This document shows positions 17,053-25,520 of a DNA stretch of 50,151 nucleotides, in pieces. The stretch spans positions 1 through 50,151 of the forward strand of contig JAGZIY010000019.1 in NCBI GenBank assembly GCA_018365995.1. The letters are read 5' to 3'. The first letter of the stretch is position 1; every line of letters starts with the position of its first letter. The notes under the pieces were generated by a model that was given only the letters and a program-made list of their open reading frames with translations, did not search any database and was not told the origin of the DNA. The translations under genes and the position numbers were made by a program. The DNA is from Butyricicoccus pullicaecorum. Its GTDB lineage: Bacteria; Bacillota; Clostridia; Oscillospirales; Butyricicoccaceae.

Positions 17053-17232
17053 ATGATATATGTTGAAAAAGCATGGCTTGAAGGTATCTTCCCTATATAT
17101 TTCTCAGATAAAGCAGAAATGTGGTCTGGCTTTGGGGCAGAGTTATAATTTTTTGAAGAAGAAAGATGCTATATCGCAATGCTCGTCAGAAAAAGAGGAA
17201 GTGATTATGGAGGCATTGAGATTTTTCCGAAT
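17053..17232 (+). pseudogene. Unrecognised decayed reading frame
   Basis: ATG 17053 behind GGGAGG opens a 31-codon frame (MIYVEKAWLEGIFPIYFSDK) that ends at TAA 17148. The same frame then continues open with protein-like content (FFEEERCYIAMLVRKRGSDY). This looks like one small gene with an internal stop. I do not recognise the family. The stretch 16838-17052 before it holds no supportable gene. Confidence 0.3.
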
Positions 17233-17250
17233 GATTTAAGCTATATTTTT

Positions 17251-17287
17251 CTTAGGTTGATCTTAGGTTTTTGAGATATGGTATAAG
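17251..17287 (+). promoter_or_regulatory. Response-regulator box and extended -10 promoter of the two-component genes
   Basis: Two direct repeats CTTAGGTT (17251-17258 and 17262-17269) are spaced by exactly 11 bases, the spacing used by OmpR-family dimers. TGGTATAAG (17279-17287) forms an extended -10. A similar pair stands before the gene at 19332, so the regulator at 17335 is the natural ligand. Confidence 0.65.
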
Positions 17288-17334
17288 TTGAATCAAATTA
17301 GAAATGATGCAAACCAAATGTAGGAGATGTAATC

Positions 17335-18009
17335 ATGAAGCTTTTATATGCAGAAGATGAACCAGCTCTTTCTGAAGCTGTAGTTGATTATCTTACTTAT
17401 CATAAATATATCGTAGATGTCGTGTATGATGGTGCAGACGCTTATGATTACGCCATTTCCGGCGAGTATGATGGTATTATCCTCGATATTATGATGCCAA
17501 AGCGGGATGGATTAGAAGTACTTTCTGCACTTCGCAGGGATGGATGCAGAACACCGGTACTTTTGTTGACAGCGAAAACACAGATTGAGGATCGAATTCA
17601 AGGTCTGGATACTGGGGCAGATGATTACCTCCCCAAGCCTTTTGATATGGGAGAATTGATTGCTAGAATTCGTGCAATGCTCAGACGGCGGGAAGAATAT
17701 CATCCTGATTTGATGCACTTTGGAGATTTGACATTGAATATGCAGTCCGGGGCAATCAGCGTGGGAGAGATGTCTTTTCAACTGCCAAAACAGGAATATC
17801 GTCTGATGGAACAACTCATGCTTAATCACACAATGTATCTATCATCGGAAAAATTGCTTATAAAAGCTTGGGGGTATGATGCAGAAACAGATATAAATAG
17901 TGTGTGGATGTATATCTCCTATTTGCGGAAAAGGCTGTCAGCGATGAATTCAAAGGTAGAGATTATCTCAAAGAGGAATGTTGGTTATAAATTGGAGTAT
18001 CGCTCATGA
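17335..18009 (+). CDS. OmpR/PhoB-family response regulator
   Basis: 224 aa. The receiver domain has the acidic pair E7/D8, phospho-acceptor D51 (IILDIMMPKRDG) and the conserved Lys in DDYLPKPFDMGEL. The C-terminal winged helix (about 125-224) contains LPKQEYRLMEQLMLNH and SVWMYISYLRKRL. AGGAG at 17322 supports the start. Its stop overlaps the kinase start by four bases. It probably activates its own operon and the VTC operon through CTTAGGTT repeats. Confidence 0.92.
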   Translation: MKLLYAEDEPALSEAVVDYLTYHKYIVDVVYDGADAYDYAISGEYDGIILDIMMPKRDGLEVLSALRRDGCRTPVLLLTAKTQIEDRIQGLDTGADDYLPKPFDMGELIARIRAMLRRREEYHPDLMHFGDLTLNMQSGAISVGEMSFQLPKQEYRLMEQLMLNHTMYLSSEKLLIKAWGYDAETDINSVWMYISYLRKRLSAMNSKVEIISKRNVGYKLEYRS

Positions 18010-19226
18010 CAAAGATATTAAAGCGGCGATTTATCATTTTTACGATGATGGCAGTGACTGGGCTTTTGGCATTCATCGTACTTGCAATAAACGGGTTGAA
18101 TTGGGTGATGCTGGAACGCCAGTCTGATTCGGTATTGGAAACTCTGGTAGATGCTGATGGTGCTTTTCATAAAATGGATTTTCATCGTCCGCCACCCTTT
18201 GTGCCTCCACTGGACATGGACAGAATGCGTTCATCAAGATTTTTTATTGTTCAGAGTGATGCAGGTGGAAACATCATAGATGTAAATATCGACCAAATTT
18301 CTTCCATTGATAATGAAACTGCCAAAGAGTATGCATTGACAGTTTGGAAGTCTGGAAAAGAATCTGGGCGAGTGGATGGATACAAATTTGCTGTAAAACG
18401 GATTGGTCCTAATCAGCTTACTTTTTTTATGGATACATCAGAGCAAAGAGAGAATTTCTACATGGTTTTCTTCGCTTCTAGTGTGATAGCAGTACTTTGT
18501 TGGTTAGTTCTTTTGGGGATTGTAATTTGTCTTTCTGATAAGGTGGTTCGCCCTGTTCTTGTAGGAATGGAAAAGCAAAAGCAGTTTATAACCAATGCTG
18601 GGCATGAGATGAAAACGCCTCTTGCGATTATTCAATCTAATAACGACACGATGGCGTTAATTCACGGAGAGAACAAGTACAATGTACATATTCGCACACA
18701 GACCAAGAGGTTGAATGTGTTGATGTCAAACCTGTTGACTCTTGCAAAACTGGATGAGGCGATTTCTCTGCAAAAGGAAACAGTAAATATCAGCCTGCTG
18801 ATAAATGAGATGCTGCCTGCTTATCAGGATACTGCACTGACCCACAATCTTTCTTTCTGTGTGCAAATTGAACCAGAGATTATCATACAAACAAATAAAG
18901 AGGGGTTCCAGCAGATGTTGACACTTCTTTTAGATAATGCAGTAAAATATACTCCTAAGAATGGAATAATTTATTTAATGTTAAAAAAATATGGAAGACA
19001 TGTTCAGATTATTGAAGAAAATACTTGTGACCCATCTCATGAAGCGGATCCAGAGAGGTTGTTTGAACGATTTTACCGGGGAGATTCTGCACGAACGCAG
19101 GACAAAGATTCTTTTGGCTATGGAATCGGACTTTCCGCTGCGCGTGCTGTTTGCGAGAATTTTGGTGGGAAATTGATAGCAGAATATCCTTCAGTTGACA
19201 AAATTCGTTTCATTGCCACATTATAA
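18006..19226 (+). CDS. Sensor histidine kinase
   Basis: 406 aa with TM segments at about 10-34 and 152-176 enclosing a ~115-residue extracytoplasmic sensor with a proline cluster (RPPPFVPP). The H-box FITNAGHEMKTPL has H200; the N-box is LLDNAVKYTPKNG. The usual DxGxG box is degenerate (IIEENTCDPSHEADPERLF), as in related kinases, while GYGIGLSAAR is intact. No HAMP domain is obvious. It is translationally coupled to the regulator. The signal is unknown; the cell-surface nature of the target operon suggests an envelope cue. Confidence 0.9.
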   Translation: MTKILKRRFIIFTMMAVTGLLAFIVLAINGLNWVMLERQSDSVLETLVDADGAFHKMDFHRPPPFVPPLDMDRMRSSRFFIVQSDAGGNIIDVNIDQISSIDNETAKEYALTVWKSGKESGRVDGYKFAVKRIGPNQLTFFMDTSEQRENFYMVFFASSVIAVLCWLVLLGIVICLSDKVVRPVLVGMEKQKQFITNAGHEMKTPLAIIQSNNDTMALIHGENKYNVHIRTQTKRLNVLMSNLLTLAKLDEAISLQKETVNISLLINEMLPAYQDTALTHNLSFCVQIEPEIIIQTNKEGFQQMLTLLLDNAVKYTPKNGIIYLMLKKYGRHVQIIEENTCDPSHEADPERLFERFYRGDSARTQDKDSFGYGIGLSAARAVCENFGGKLIAEYPSVDKIRFIATL

Positions 19227-19244
19227 AATACATCAAATGTTTAC

Positions 19245-19275
19245 AAACCTTCCCGTAGACGGGGAGGTTTTTCTT
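19245..19275 (+). terminator. Intrinsic terminator after the histidine kinase
   Basis: AAACCTTCCCG (19245-19255) pairs with CGGGGAGGTTT (19260-19270) over a TAGA loop, then T-rich. It separates the two-component operon from the VTC operon. Confidence 0.8.
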
Positions 19276-19304
19276 ATGTAATTCTTAGGTTCATTTCTTA
19301 TAAT
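19273..19304 (+). promoter_or_regulatory. Promoter of the VTC-DUF4956-CotH operon with response-regulator repeats
   Basis: CTTATGTA (19273-19280) and CTTAGGTT (19284-19291) are direct repeats 11 bases apart, followed by a consensus -10 TATAAT (19299-19304) and no usual -35. This is the layout of an activator-dependent promoter and mirrors 17251-17287. Confidence 0.65.
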
Positions 19305-19331
19305 GAGGGTGTAGAAAGGAGAGGATGTTGA

Positions 19332-20003
19332 TTGCAATTCCGGCATGAAGTAAAACATGAAATCAGTAATCATGATGTGTTGGTTCTGCGGCAGAGACTG
19401 CGAGTGGTGATGAAACCGGATCGCCATGCTGTGAACGGACAATATGAAATACGCAGTTTGTATTTCGATACGCCGAATGATAAGGCTTTGCGTGAGAAAT
19501 TGGACGGTATGATTACCCGTGAAAAATACCGTATCCGTTTGTACAATAATGATCCGTCCATCATTCATTTAGAACGGAAGTTTAAGCATGTGGATCTTGG
19601 TTACAAAAATACAGCATCTCTAACGTCAAAACAGGCACAGGCGATTGTTGATGGTGATGTGGAGTGGATGTCTCATAGCACAGATGAAGTAATGCTTGGC
19701 TTTTATACACACATCTGTAATGAGAGGCTCAAAGCCAAAGTGATTGTGGATTACATACGGGAGCCGTTTGTGTTTGAACCTGGTAATATTCGAGTTACAC
19801 TGGATTATAAAATTCGCACCAGTATGAACTGCACAGATTTTTTGAATCCAAATTGTGTGACCATTCCGATAGCAGAGTCCCCGTGTATCCTTGAAGTGAA
19901 GTGGGATAATTATCTTCCTGATGTGATTCGGGATGCAATACAGCTTGGTAGCAGGCACAGTGCGGCATTTTCTAAATATGCCGCCAGTCGAATGTATGAT
20001 TGA
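19332..20003 (+). CDS. VTC-domain protein (polyphosphate polymerase-like)
   Basis: 223 aa from TTG 19332 with AAAGGAGAGG upstream. The VTC fold motifs are visible: FRHEVKHEI, YEIRSLYFDT, REKYRIRLYN, HLERKFKH, VDYIREPFVFE and the C-terminal CILEVKWDNYLPD. Basic and acidic strand residues match the tunnel of triphosphate-tunnel enzymes; VTC4 in yeast makes polyphosphate. In bacteria such genes recur with DUF4956 and CotH genes, as here. Its true substrate in bacteria is not established. Confidence 0.88.
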   Translation: MQFRHEVKHEISNHDVLVLRQRLRVVMKPDRHAVNGQYEIRSLYFDTPNDKALREKLDGMITREKYRIRLYNNDPSIIHLERKFKHVDLGYKNTASLTSKQAQAIVDGDVEWMSHSTDEVMLGFYTHICNERLKAKVIVDYIREPFVFEPGNIRVTLDYKIRTSMNCTDFLNPNCVTIPIAESPCILEVKWDNYLPDVIRDAIQLGSRHSAAFSKYAASRMYD

Positions 20004-20035
20004 AAGAACTAAAAAACAAAGGAGTAACTCAAACA

Positions 20036-20707
20036 ATGACTTTCAACGATGTTTTTAAATCTAGTTTTCTAGAGAATGTATCTTCTATCAGCGTGATTGA
20101 TATGTTGATGACCATTGTGCTGTCCTTCGGCATTGGTCTGTTTATCTTTCTTATCTATAAAAAAACCTATCGTGGCGTCATGTATTCTGCTGGGTTTGGC
20201 ACAACCTTGATTGCCTTGACTATGATTACTGCCATCGTCATTCTCGCTGTAACCTCTAATGTGGTTCTGTCCCTTGGTATGGTCGGTGCATTGTCTATCG
20301 TGCGTTTTCGAACTGCTATTAAAGATCCGCTGGATATTGCTTTTTTGTTCTGGGCAATCGGTGCAGGAATTATCCTCGCAGCGGGTATGATACCACTGGC
20401 GATTGTGGGCAGCGTTTGCATTGGTCTGATCCTGCTGGTATTTATAAATCAAAAATCACATACCCATCCTTATATGGTCGTACTAAATTGCACAGACCAT
20501 GATGCAGAAGTAAAGGCTAAGGAATTTCTTTCTAAAAATGTAATCCGCACCACGATTAAAAGCAAAACTGCCATAAAGGGTGCGATTGAAACAAATATAG
20601 AAGTCCGTTTGAAGAAAGATGATACCGATTTTATCAATATTCTCTCCGAAATGCCAGGTGTGAACAGTGCAGTGATAGTTTCCTATAATGGTGATTATAT
20701 GGGGTAA
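20036..20707 (+). CDS. DUF4956 membrane protein
   Basis: 223 aa. ATG 20036 is preferred (GGAG at 20021) over an upstream TTG at 20000. Four hydrophobic segments occupy about 15-38, 46-70, 74-92 and 102-138, including the family motif SLGMVGALSIVRFRTAIKDP. A soluble C-terminal ~85-residue domain follows. The family is of unknown function but is a stable partner of VTC and CotH proteins. It may form the membrane platform of a surface-modification system. Its stop lies four bases before the CotH start. Confidence 0.88.
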   Translation: MTFNDVFKSSFLENVSSISVIDMLMTIVLSFGIGLFIFLIYKKTYRGVMYSAGFGTTLIALTMITAIVILAVTSNVVLSLGMVGALSIVRFRTAIKDPLDIAFLFWAIGAGIILAAGMIPLAIVGSVCIGLILLVFINQKSHTHPYMVVLNCTDHDAEVKAKEFLSKNVIRTTIKSKTAIKGAIETNIEVRLKKDDTDFINILSEMPGVNSAVIVSYNGDYMG

Positions 20708-20711
20708 GGAT

Positions 20712-22691
20712 ATGTCTCGAAGTAAATATTTTGATAAAATAGCATGGGCAGTCACAATTTTGATATTGATAGTTAGCATTCTATTTATGAATGGTAACAC
20801 ACTTGGTCTTGAGGTTATGGCACATACCATGGGATATGAAAAGCGGTTGTTTGACAACACAAAAGTCCATACGATTGATATTGTGATGGATGATTGGGAC
20901 GAATTGATTGATAATGCTACAAGTGAGGAATATTATACTGCCGCTGTGGTGATTGATGGTGAATCCTATAAAAATGTAGGTATTCGTGGGAAAGGGAATA
21001 CCTCTCTTTCCAATGTTGCCTCCATGGACAGCAATCGTTATAGTTTCAAAGTAGAATTTGACCATTATGACAGTTCCATTACTTATCATGGTCTGGATAA
21101 ATTGAGTCTAAATAATCTGATTCAAGATTCCACTATGATGAAAGATTATTTGACCTATACTATGATGGGTGAATTTGGAGTCAATGCTCCATTGTGTAGT
21201 TTCGTATATATCACCGTTAACGGTGAGGATTGGGGATTGTATATAGCGGTTGAGGGGGTAGAGGACAGCTTCCTTGAACGCAACTATGGTTCCAACTATG
21301 GAGAACTGTACAAACCGGACAGCATGAGTCTGGGTGGCGGTCGTGGCAAGGATAAAGATTTTAATATGGATGATTTGATGAAGCCAGAAGAATCAGTCAA
21401 TCGTTCGGACGAAGCCGGGCAGGATATGCCTGTATCGCTGACTGATACAGATGAAGTTAAGCCACCAGAAATATTTGATGAGAATATGTCACAGATTTCT
21501 GGCGGCGATAATAACGCTACACGCAAGCCGCCCGGAGGTGGATTCGGCGGCATGGGTTCTTCCGATGTAAAACTCCAGTATGTGGATGATGATCCTGACA
21601 GCTACTCTAATATCTGGAATAACGCAAAAACTGATATTACTGAATCAGATCAATCCCGTCTAATCGAATCGCTGAAAAAGCTATCAAACGGCAAAGAGAT
21701 TGAATCGGTTGTAGATGTGGAACAGGTCATTCGCTATTTCGTTGTTCATAACTATGTGTGCAATGGTGACAGCTATACCGGAACTATGGTTCATAATTAC
21801 TATCTGTATGAAGAAAATGGACAAATGGCAATGATACCATGGGACTACAATCTGGCGTTCGGCACATTCCAAGGCGGCGATGCACAGAATACCATCAATA
21901 TACCGATTGATTCGCCTGTATCCGGTGGTTCTAGTGAAGACCGTCCTATGTGGAATTGGATTCTGTCTGACGAAGGTTACACCAAGTTGTATCATCAGTA
22001 TTTTACAGAGTTTTTGGATACGGTAGATGTGCAGACAGTGATTGATAATGCCTACAATTTGATTAAGTCCTATGTAAAAAAAGATCCTACGGCTTTCTAC
22101 ACCTATGAGGAATTTGAAACAGGTGTGGAAACGCTGCGACAGTTCTGCAATCTTCGTTCTGAGAGCATTACTATGCAACTTGCAAACGGAGAAGCCACCA
22201 GTAACATGGGTTATGTGGATGCATCCAGTCTTACCCTGTCCGATATGGGGTCCATGGGTGGTGGTAAGGCGGATATGTATAGTAATGAAGGTGACTTCGA
22301 TAGCCGTGAATCAACGAATGGTAATACCCCAGTAAATCCCGATACGGATACCCATGTTTCTTCCGAATTGAATATTCAAGAAACTCCTGTATCAACATCA
22401 GAAGATAGTTTGCCGAATGGTGAAATACCAGAGAGATTGAGCGGAGGTTTCGCGGGTCAATCTTCCGGTGAAACAGAAGCAAGACAGTCGGATAGTTCGG
22501 GCAGTACCGCACCAGTGGAAAGCAGCAATCGTTCTCCTGATGATAGTATGCAGCGACATGGTGGCGGTTGGGAAACCAATATGAATGATGCAGGCAATTC
22601 CACTGCAAGCAAAACGGGCTGGATATGGCTTACTGTATCTGCATTGATTCTTAGTTCAGGATTGATTATTGCAAAATTATACAGAAATTAA
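20712..22691 (+). CDS. CotH kinase-family surface protein
   Basis: 659 aa from ATG 20712 (GGGG at 20701). An N-terminal signal anchor lies at ~9-30, then the CotH domain: VGIRGKGNTS, RYSFKVEFDHYD, LDKLSLNNLIQD, WGLYIAVEGVEDSFL, and the metal-binding PWDYNLAFG. CotH proteins are secreted or surface kinases that phosphorylate proteins. A Gly/Asp-rich insert (about 210-295) and a Ser/Pro/Glu-rich linker (about 530-635) precede a C-terminal TM (WIWLTVSALILSSGLIIAKL). It is therefore a membrane-spanning extracytoplasmic enzyme, last gene of the operon. Confidence 0.9.
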   Translation: MSRSKYFDKIAWAVTILILIVSILFMNGNTLGLEVMAHTMGYEKRLFDNTKVHTIDIVMDDWDELIDNATSEEYYTAAVVIDGESYKNVGIRGKGNTSLSNVASMDSNRYSFKVEFDHYDSSITYHGLDKLSLNNLIQDSTMMKDYLTYTMMGEFGVNAPLCSFVYITVNGEDWGLYIAVEGVEDSFLERNYGSNYGELYKPDSMSLGGGRGKDKDFNMDDLMKPEESVNRSDEAGQDMPVSLTDTDEVKPPEIFDENMSQISGGDNNATRKPPGGGFGGMGSSDVKLQYVDDDPDSYSNIWNNAKTDITESDQSRLIESLKKLSNGKEIESVVDVEQVIRYFVVHNYVCNGDSYTGTMVHNYYLYEENGQMAMIPWDYNLAFGTFQGGDAQNTINIPIDSPVSGGSSEDRPMWNWILSDEGYTKLYHQYFTEFLDTVDVQTVIDNAYNLIKSYVKKDPTAFYTYEEFETGVETLRQFCNLRSESITMQLANGEATSNMGYVDASSLTLSDMGSMGGGKADMYSNEGDFDSRESTNGNTPVNPDTDTHVSSELNIQETPVSTSEDSLPNGEIPERLSGGFAGQSSGETEARQSDSSGSTAPVESSNRSPDDSMQRHGGGWETNMNDAGNSTASKTGWIWLTVSALILSSGLIIAKLYRN

Positions 22692-22866
22692 CGAATAATA
22701 AAAAATACTGCAATTTTCCCCACAGTGCAGAATAGAAGTTGCAGCGTTTTCTATTCTCAATATACCATACCCCCTTAACCGATTTGTGACCCCATTTTTA
22801 ACACACTGATTTGTTAGTTTTTATGACCACTCGGTACTAAGACCGGGATTATCAACAGATAAAAAA

Positions 22867-22888
22867 GGCAGCAGATTTTTCTGCTGCC
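22867..22888 (-). terminator. Intrinsic terminator (minus strand) at the end of the restriction remnant
   Basis: GGCAGCAGA (22867-22875) pairs with TCTGCTGCC (22880-22888); on the minus strand the stem is followed by TTTTTT (22866-22861). Bases 22692-22860 otherwise hold only a 9-base inverted repeat (22729-22737 with 22749-22757). Confidence 0.75.
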
Positions 22889-22889
22889 T

Positions 22890-23110
22890 GTCGATGAAAA
22901 ACTTATAGATACACTGCACCCGTCCCTCATATCGGGGCAGCAGGGCTTTCAGGATCTCCAAATTGTCATCACGGATAATCATATTTTCGCTGCCGTTATC
23001 CTCAGCGTGCTGATCGTTTTCGAGCGGTATTGGCGCTCTAACACCCGAAACGGCACTTCTTGATGGTGCTTAATAACCTTTTCTTTTCCAATCCGCTTCG
23101 AGTCGGAGCC
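22890..23110 (-). pseudogene. Remnant of a type III restriction-modification Mod methyltransferase
   Basis: On the minus strand one frame reads GKEKVIKHHQEVPFRVLERQYR. After a one-base shift the adjacent frame reads EDNGSENMIIRDDNLEILKA and LLPRYEGRVQCIY. In Mod proteins this is followed by IDPPYNTG, the adenine methylation site. Here the gene stops exactly before it, so the catalytic motif and all downstream parts are gone. Both frameshift and truncation make it inactive. Confidence 0.75.
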
Positions 23111-23120
23111 GCTGTTAAAA

Positions 23121-23327
23121 TTAGTAGCTTTCTTTTTCAGAGCGATTTTTGATGTACTTTCCGCTTTTGCTCCTCGCATCCATTGGATTCGGCTCATCAT
23201 CGGGAATTGCTCAGCGGTTGCCGATTTTCACCGCACCCGATATGCGGTTCTCGCTGTATAGAACTTGTATGCGCTGAGGTGTGATGCCCCAACGTTCTGC
23301 GGTTTGGGGGAGAGATAAATATTTCAT
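23121..23327 (-). pseudogene. Excisionase-like HTH protein of the restriction locus, interrupted by a stop
   Basis: ATG 23327 gives MKYLSLPQTAERWGITPQRI, a MerR/excisionase-type HTH, up to KIGNR. Then TGA (23213-23211) stands where relatives have Trp (TGG), and the same frame goes on AIPDDEPNPMDARSKSGKYI to a TAA at 23121. A single point mutation has broken a 67-codon gene. Such small HTH genes commonly precede mod genes. Confidence 0.7.
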
Positions 23328-23364
23328 CGTCGCTTCTCCTATCGCCAGAAAAATACAACAATAC

Positions 23365-23376
23365 ACAATATATTGT
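23365..23376. promoter_or_regulatory. Perfect palindrome upstream of the HTH remnant
   Basis: ACAATATATTGT reads the same on both strands and lies 38 bases before the HTH start at 23327, so it may be its old operator. The remaining bases to 23612 show no gene. Confidence 0.35.
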
Positions 23377-23612
23377 AATCCGATTAGCGAATAAAATTAA
23401 AGAGACATTCTGCAACCATGCAAACAGTTTTTATCTAAGCGATAAAAGTGATTGGGAAGTTCTCAAAACAAAAATGAGCGAATAGTCCACAGGGCTGAGA
23501 TACTCATTTCTCCCGTGTGTACGAACGCCAGATATGCTTGTTACTCTCTTAAATCTGAATATCCGCTAGATCTGTTATGGTTTCTCAAAAGTTGAAAGCG
23601 GCAATCGCCTGC

Positions 23613-25097
23613 TTACCGGCGGCAAGTAACGATTTTTGTTGCTGTGCTCTGCTGAAAGGCAACGTCGTGTTCTGCCAAGAGCATGGTCGGCGAACATTCT
23701 GAAATCAGTTGTTCGATTTGCATACGAGAGTAGATATCGATGAAGTTTAAAGGTTCGTCCCACACATATAGATGTGCTTTTTCACAAAGACTTTTCGCAA
23801 TTAACACCTTTTTTTTCTGTCCTTCAGAGTAATCCTGCATATTCTTTTCAAACTGTGTGCGTTCAAAAGCCATTTTATATAGGATTGTCTTAAACAGGCT
23901 TTCATCGATTCTGCTCTGATGGGCAAATTCTGACAGAGATCCTCTTAAATGTGAAGTGTTCTGCGGAACATAAGAAATCACAAGCCCTGAGCCAATTGTT
24001 ACCGTGCCGCGATGTTCTATGGGAATATGGGACACAAGTTTTAATAAACTGCTTTTGCCGCTTCCGTTTTTGCCGGTTATCAAGATACGATCACCCTGAT
24101 GGATCTCAAAGGATATTGGCGCACAAATTGGTATGCCTTCATGCAGGATAGAAATATTTGAAAAAGAAACCAATAGGTCTGTATGATAGACCAGTGGGTG
24201 AATGGTCAATTGCTCTGCGGTTTCGCGATCCTTCAGCAAAGCAGACTTTTGCACAATGGCATGCTGCTGTCGTGCTGCAATGCTTTTGGAGCGTTTCATC
24301 ATTTTAGCTGCTTTATGACCGACATATCCTTTATCTATTTTAGAACCTGAGCTGCGTGTACCATTTTTACTTTTTTCTACTGCATCTGACCAGTGGGCGG
24401 AACGCAATGCGGATTGCTTGAGCCGAGCAATGTCTTTTTTTAGTCGTTCATTCTGTGCAGCTTCAGAATCCTGCTGTCGTTCGAAATTTTCCAGCCAAGA
24501 TGAAAAATTACCGCTTTGCACTTGGATGGTTGCCCGATTCAAGGCTAAAATATGGTCAACACATTCGTCTAAAAAATGACGGTCATGAGATACCAAGATA
24601 AATCCGTTTTTCTTTTTCAAATAGGCTGCAACTGCTTGTCTGGCAGTGGTATCCAGATGATTTGTTGGCTCATCAATCAGCAGGAAATGTCCTTCGTTTA
24701 GGAATAGTGCTGCCAGCAATACTTTTGTTTGTTCTCCATTTGACAGTGTTTGGAAGGGACGCCAAAGAACCTCGGGTTCGACCTCCAGCTGTGTGAACTC
24801 ACGCAGCAGTTCCCACTCCTCTGCTTGGGGTGAGATATCCATCAAGATATCCTCAGTTATTCGTGTGCTGTCGGAAATGGGGTACGGAAAATAATCAAAT
24901 GTTACAGAATGACTGATTTTTCCAAGATATTCGTATTCGCCCAGCAAAAGCTTGAATAATGTTGTTTTTCCCCTTCCATTTCTTCCCACAAATCCGAGTC
25001 TCCAGTTCGTGTCGATTTGAAAATTTACATTTTCAAAAATCAAATCATAACTGGAAGGGTATGCAAATGTTAAGTTTTCTGCTTTAATCATCGACAT
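23613..25097 (-). CDS. Lsa-type ABC-F ribosomal protection ATPase
   Basis: 494 aa from ATG 25097 with AGGAGG eight bases upstream. Two ABC domains: Walker A GRNGRGKTT (38-46) and GKNGSGKSS; signatures LSNGEQTKV and YSEGQKKKV; Walker B LLIDEPTNHLD and YVWDEPLNFID. The long linker has the Lsa-like KAAKMMKRSKSIAARQQ segment. There are no membrane domains. ABC-F proteins of this branch bind the ribosomal E site and displace lincosamides, streptogramin A and pleuromutilins; which drugs apply here cannot be read. A leader peptide and attenuator upstream strongly support drug-inducible expression. Confidence 0.88.
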   Translation of the reverse strand: MSMIKAENLTFAYPSSYDLIFENVNFQIDTNWRLGFVGRNGRGKTTLFKLLLGEYEYLGKISHSVTFDYFPYPISDSTRITEDILMDISPQAEEWELLREFTQLEVEPEVLWRPFQTLSNGEQTKVLLAALFLNEGHFLLIDEPTNHLDTTARQAVAAYLKKKNGFILVSHDRHFLDECVDHILALNRATIQVQSGNFSSWLENFERQQDSEAAQNERLKKDIARLKQSALRSAHWSDAVEKSKNGTRSSGSKIDKGYVGHKAAKMMKRSKSIAARQQHAIVQKSALLKDRETAEQLTIHPLVYHTDLLVSFSNISILHEGIPICAPISFEIHQGDRILITGKNGSGKSSLLKLVSHIPIEHRGTVTIGSGLVISYVPQNTSHLRGSLSEFAHQSRIDESLFKTILYKMAFERTQFEKNMQDYSEGQKKKVLIAKSLCEKAHLYVWDEPLNFIDIYSRMQIEQLISECSPTMLLAEHDVAFQQSTATKIVTCRR

Positions 25098-25120
25098 AGC
25101 ATCGACCTCCTTTACGGGAT

Positions 25121-25159
25121 AAAACAAAATGAACTGCAAGAGAGTAACTCTTGCAGCTC
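25121..25159 (-). terminator. Attenuator terminator in the ABC-F leader
   Basis: On the minus strand GAGCTGCAAGAG (25159-25148) pairs with CTCTTGCAGTTC (25142-25131, one G-U), followed by ATTTTGTTTT (25130-25121). It stands between the leader peptide and the ABC-F ribosome site. A sequence at about 25238-25252 is complementary to the leader-peptide region (about 25288-25303), giving a competing fold. Confidence 0.8.
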
Positions 25160-25285
25160 AAAAAAACAGTATCGCATACCCTGTGGAATACGGGTATCAG
25201 AAACCATTGTATGAGTTAAAAAATGAATTACTTTCTTGCAAAAGACACAGCAATCCCGTAAATCGAAATTCCTGTGTATCCAATT

Positions 25286-25309
25286 TTACTTGCAAGAAAA
25301 GTAAAACAT
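25286..25309 (-). CDS. ABC-F leader peptide (7 codons)
   Basis: ATG 25309 encodes MFYFSCK and ends at TAA 25288-25286. GAGGTGGAAAG lies just upstream. Short leader peptides before lsa/vga/lmo0919-like genes stall drug-bound ribosomes and prevent termination. The distance to the promoter (-10 at 25341) and the following terminator fits this model. Peptide identity is directly seen; its regulatory role is inferred. Confidence 0.7.
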   Translation of the reverse strand: MFYFSCK

Positions 25310-25340
25310 CTTTCCACCTCTTTTCGTAAATATCAAAGGG

Positions 25341-25369
25341 ATTGTAGCATATACAAAAGCGTTTGTCAA
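25341..25369 (-). promoter_or_regulatory. Strong promoter of the ABC-F gene
   Basis: Minus strand TTGACA (25369-25364), 17-base spacer, TACAAT (25346-25341). The ~240-base untranslated leader that follows holds the peptide and attenuator. Confidence 0.85.
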
Positions 25370-25520
25370 TCATTGGTTTTGTCTGGTGCTTTTTACTTTT
25401 GCACGAATTTCAGCTTTGTCGATTGCACTATACATTGATTCTGATATAAAAATATGATAAAGTAAATGTTAAGGATACAAAATATTTGTAATATGGACAC
25501 GATTTGGAGGAAGTATACTT

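Noticed and set aside
25129..25329. 66-codon forward frame in the ABC-F leader
   Set aside because: It is antisense to the leader peptide and attenuator, which explain the region better.
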